Shown here: positions 7,167 to 8,925 of the stretch, piece by piece | Position numbering within the stretch: the stretch's first letter is position 1 | Layout of the letters: the number at the start of each line of letters is the position of its first letter | NCBI GenBank assembly: GCA_902766265.1 | Contig: CACXCY010000213.1 | Span: 1-8,925 of the forward strand | DNA: 8,925 bases | From: an uncultured Bacteroidota bacterium | GTDB taxonomy: Bacteria > Bacteroidota > Bacteroidia > Bacteroidales > P3 | Reading direction: 5' to 3' | Notes under the pieces: generated by a model | What the model was told of the DNA's origin: nothing | The model's database searches: none | Seen by the model: the letters and a program-made list of their open reading frames with translations, nothing else | Made by a program: the position numbers and the translations under genes

Positions 7167-8546
7167 TTACTCTTCAGTGGAATTGACGACGATGCCTTTC
7201 AATGTGGCTGCGGTGCAGTCGGTGACTTTTACCTGAAGGTATTCGCCTGTATGGTGGTTGCCACGGTCAAACACGATGACCTTGTTTTGGCTGTTACGTC
7301 CAAATAATTGCTCTTTGGAGCGATGCGATGTTCCTTCCGTAAGCACCTCGAATGTTTTCCCAATGTCGCGTCGATTGTTCTCCAGAGCTATCTCACCTTG
7401 CAGTGCTATAATCTCCTCCAGACGGTGTATTTTAACATCTTCGGGGATGTCATCTTGTAGATGTCGTTCAGCGTATGTGTTGGGACGCATGGAGAATTTA
7501 AACATATATGCGTAATCGTATCGTACCTTGCGAAACATTTGCAGCGTGGCCTGATGATCTTCTTCTGTCTCAGAACAGAAACCGGCAATGACATCGGTGG
7601 TGATGGAGCAGTCGGGGAGAAATCGACGTATGGCATCAATGCGGTTTAGATACCAATCGGGCGTGTAGCGTCTGTTCATCAGTTTCAGTATACGCTCGCT
7701 GCCTGACTGCACAGGGAGGTGGATGCATCGGCAGATGTTGCGGTGCTCTGACATAACTTGAAGCAGTTCGTCGGATAAGTCTTTGGGGTGTGATGTGGCA
7801 AACCGAACACGGAGCAAGGGACTGATATCGGCTACACGGGCCATTAGTTGAGGAAAACCAGTGGCAGATACTTCATTGCCAGTGTCTCCAGTCCATTTGT
7901 AGGAGTTCACGTTCTGCCCCAGTAATGTCACTTCTCGGTATCCTTGTTCGAAGAGCATTCGGGCTTCATTGACAATGGTTTGCGGGTCGCGGCTGCGTTC
8001 TTTTCCTCTGGTGTATGGGACAACGCAGTAAGCGCAATAATTCTGACAGCCACGCATGATGGATATGTAGCCGGAGATTCCGTTGCCGTTCAGACGCACC
8101 GGTGTGATGTCTGCATAGGTCTCATCCTCACTCAATGTGGTCTCGGCGGTCTTTGCCCCATTGATTGTCTGTCGTAGAATGATGGGAAGTTTGCGGTAGG
8201 CATCTGGACCGACAACGAAACTTACGTTGTCTTCTTCTTCAAGGAGTTGTTTCTGTAAGCGTTCGGCCATACATCCAAGAATGCCGATTTTTACAGGGCG
8301 TTGCCGTTGCAGGGCTTTGAGTTCATGCAAGCGTTTGCGGATACGTTGTTCAGCATTGTCGCGTATGGCGCAGGTGTTGATAAGTATGAAGTCGGCAGCA
8401 TTGTCGTCTGGGGTAAGCTTATACCCTTCACGAATCAGTATGGCGTTAATCACCTCACTGTCGGCAAAGTTCATTTGGCAACCATAGGTTTCAATATAGA
8501 CAAGGTTTGGTTGTGTATTGGCAATGGCTTGATTAGTCGCATTCAT
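7167..8546 (-). CDS. miaB: tRNA-2-methylthio-N6-dimethylallyladenosine synthase
   Basis: MiaB is a radical SAM methylthiotransferase that adds a methylthio group to i6A37 of tRNAs reading UNN codons, giving ms2i6A. The 459-residue protein has the full architecture. An N-terminal UPF0004 domain carries auxiliary-cluster cysteines Cys23 (ETYGCQMN), Cys59 (NTCAIRDNAE) and Cys92 (GCMAERL). The radical SAM core has Cys167, Cys171 and Cys174 (RGCQNYCAYC, then VVPYTRGKERSR) and GQNVNSY at 210-216. A C-terminal TRAM RNA-binding domain spans about 394-455. The ETYGCQMN and VPYTRG signatures separate MiaB from RimO and MtaB. The length is typical, and the ATG at 8546 fits with a promoter just upstream. 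It is the first gene of the leftward block. Confidence 0.96.
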   Translation of the reverse strand: MNATNQAIANTQPNLVYIETYGCQMNFADSEVINAILIREGYKLTPDDNAADFILINTCAIRDNAEQRIRKRLHELKALQRQRPVKIGILGCMAERLQKQLLEEEDNVSFVVGPDAYRKLPIILRQTINGAKTAETTLSEDETYADITPVRLNGNGISGYISIMRGCQNYCAYCVVPYTRGKERSRDPQTIVNEARMLFEQGYREVTLLGQNVNSYKWTGDTGNEVSATGFPQLMARVADISPLLRVRFATSHPKDLSDELLQVMSEHRNICRCIHLPVQSGSERILKLMNRRYTPDWYLNRIDAIRRFLPDCSITTDVIAGFCSETEEDHQATLQMFRKVRYDYAYMFKFSMRPNTYAERHLQDDIPEDVKIHRLEEIIALQGEIALENNRRDIGKTFEVLTEGTSHRSKEQLFGRNSQNKVIVFDRGNHHTGEYLQVKVTDCTAATLKGIVVNSTEE

Positions 8547-8575
8547 AACCCTATAGGTCTAAATATTAGATTTTG

Positions 8576-8583
8576 CAAAAATA
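8576..8583 (-). promoter_or_regulatory. miaB: Likely -7 box of the miaB promoter
   Basis: On the minus strand TATTTTTG matches the Bacteroidetes -7 consensus TAnnTTTG fully and lies 29 bases before the miaB ATG, giving a leader of roughly 20-25 nt. No TTTG -33 box is seen at 19-21 bases upstream, so the assignment rests on the -7 box and its position. It may also drive the three downstream genes. Confidence 0.45.
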
Positions 8584-8607
8584 CACAAAAAAGCCGATAG
8601 GAGACAT

Positions 8608-8680
8608 GTCGGATAACATCTATACTTCATTCGGTAGGGGGAGAAGGACTCCCCCATTGAACTACCGTCCATCATCCGAT
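8608..8680. repeat. Nested imperfect inverted repeat / candidate RNA structure
   Basis: An inner hairpin GGGGAG/CTCCCC (8638-8643 with 8649-8654, loop AAGGA and a closing G/C) is extended by CGGTAG/CTACCG (8632-8637 with 8662-8667, with a 3' bulge CATTGAA). An outer helix GTCGGAT/ATCCGAT (8608-8614 with 8674-8680) closes across internal loops. An alternative pairing TTCATT/ATTGAA is also possible. It lies between the miaB promoter and the palindromic array. It has no T-tract directly after it, so it is not a standard terminator; a small structured RNA or a mobile-element remnant is possible. Confidence 0.5.
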
Positions 8681-8683
8681 GCT

Positions 8684-8818
8684 TTGTCCATATTTTTCAT
8701 ACTATATATTGGTGCATGAATATGGGATTCTGATGTTTTACCTATTCTAATTGTATTGTTTTGTTTTTGAATACTATAATGCGGTATAAGGTGAATTGTC
8801 TATCAATTGCTGACAAAA
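8684..8818. other. AT-rich non-coding stretch
   Basis: This part of the 379-base gene-free right end has no credible reading frame and no full TAnnTTTG box on either strand. A TATAAT-like string at about 8775-8780 is present, but in Bacteroidetes this is weak evidence for a promoter. The stretch probably belongs to the upstream region of a gene outside the window. Confidence 0.4.
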
Positions 8819-8835
8819 TGACATGCCACATGTCA
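8819..8835. repeat. 7+3+7 inverted repeat (operator-like)
   Basis: TGACATG and CATGTCA flank the three bases CCA, forming a perfect 7-bp inverted repeat of the size of a dimeric regulator site. It lies six bases before the degenerate first unit of the 22-bp array, in AT-rich DNA with no gene. Confidence 0.45.
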
Positions 8836-8840
8836 AAATT

Positions 8841-8925
8841 GCAGATATGTTCATCGGCTTATGAACATATGTTCGTTGGCCAATGAACATATGTTCGTGG
8901 CCCGATGAACATATGTTCCCGAAAG
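8841..8925. repeat. 22-bp tandem array of a 12-bp palindrome
   Basis: The perfect palindrome GAACATATGTTC occurs at 8863-8874, 8885-8896 and 8907-8918, exactly 22 bases apart. A degenerate copy (three mismatches) is at 8841-8852, in register. The ten-base spacers share a GGC core, and each forms a second inverted repeat with TTC and ATGAA at its ends; one spacer contains the palindrome TTGGCCAA. The array reaches close to the window edge and may continue. The 22-base period is not a multiple of three and stops interrupt the frames, so it is not coding. Confidence 0.85.

Noticed and set aside
8625..8672. tRNA-like string on the minus strand (GGTAGTTCAATGGG)
   Set aside because: It resembles a D-arm, but there is no T-arm GGTTCGA motif, no anticodon stem-loop and no acceptor pairing.
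8841..8925. CRISPR array
   Set aside because: The period is 22 bases with 10-base, mutually similar spacers; a CRISPR array has longer repeats and unique spacers of about 30 bases.

Overview
The window looks like chromosomal DNA of an anaerobic or facultatively anaerobic Bacteroidota bacterium, most likely Bacteroidales (Prevotella/Bacteroides-like). The evidence is a protein with a type IX secretion (T9SS) C-terminal sorting domain, promoter boxes of the Bacteroidetes TAnnTTTG type, mostly weak Shine-Dalgarno signals, and an oxygen-sensitive class III ribonucleotide reductase. The species is an inference and cannot be fixed from the sequence alone.

Layout. Positions 1-76 hold only the start (signal peptide) of an unidentified exported protein on the minus strand, with a good promoter at 123-153. 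Positions 77-680 have no gene but are dense in regulation: a G-quadruplex-forming motif (254-270), a weak plus-strand promoter candidate, and a convincing cobalamin (B12) riboswitch aptamer (300-502) followed by a possible terminator-like platform. This leader reads into nrdD (681-2780) and nrdG (2774-3244), which overlap and encode anaerobic ribonucleoside-triphosphate reductase and its radical-SAM activase. A convergent minus-strand block follows: miaB (8546-7167, tRNA ms2i6A37 methylthiotransferase), a membrane-anchored triple-PASTA protein (7118-6249), a secreted T9SS-type protein (6226-4316) and an RluD-type pseudouridine synthase (4319-3270). The last three are tightly spaced, the final pair sharing an ATGA overlap. 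The right end (8547-8925) is non-coding. It holds the likely miaB promoter, a nested inverted repeat (8608-8680), a 7+3+7 inverted repeat, and a 22-bp tandem array built on a 12-bp palindrome that runs to the window edge.

How it fits together. NrdG installs the glycyl radical on NrdD, which makes dNTPs without oxygen and without B12. A B12 riboswitch in front of this pair suggests the cell lowers its B12-independent reductase when cobalamin is available, presumably because a B12-dependent class II enzyme (NrdJ) is encoded elsewhere; that last step is inference. The minus-strand block mixes RNA modification (miaB, rluD) with envelope proteins (PASTA, T9SS). The two most interesting items are the riboswitch-nrdDG pairing and the palindromic 22-bp array.
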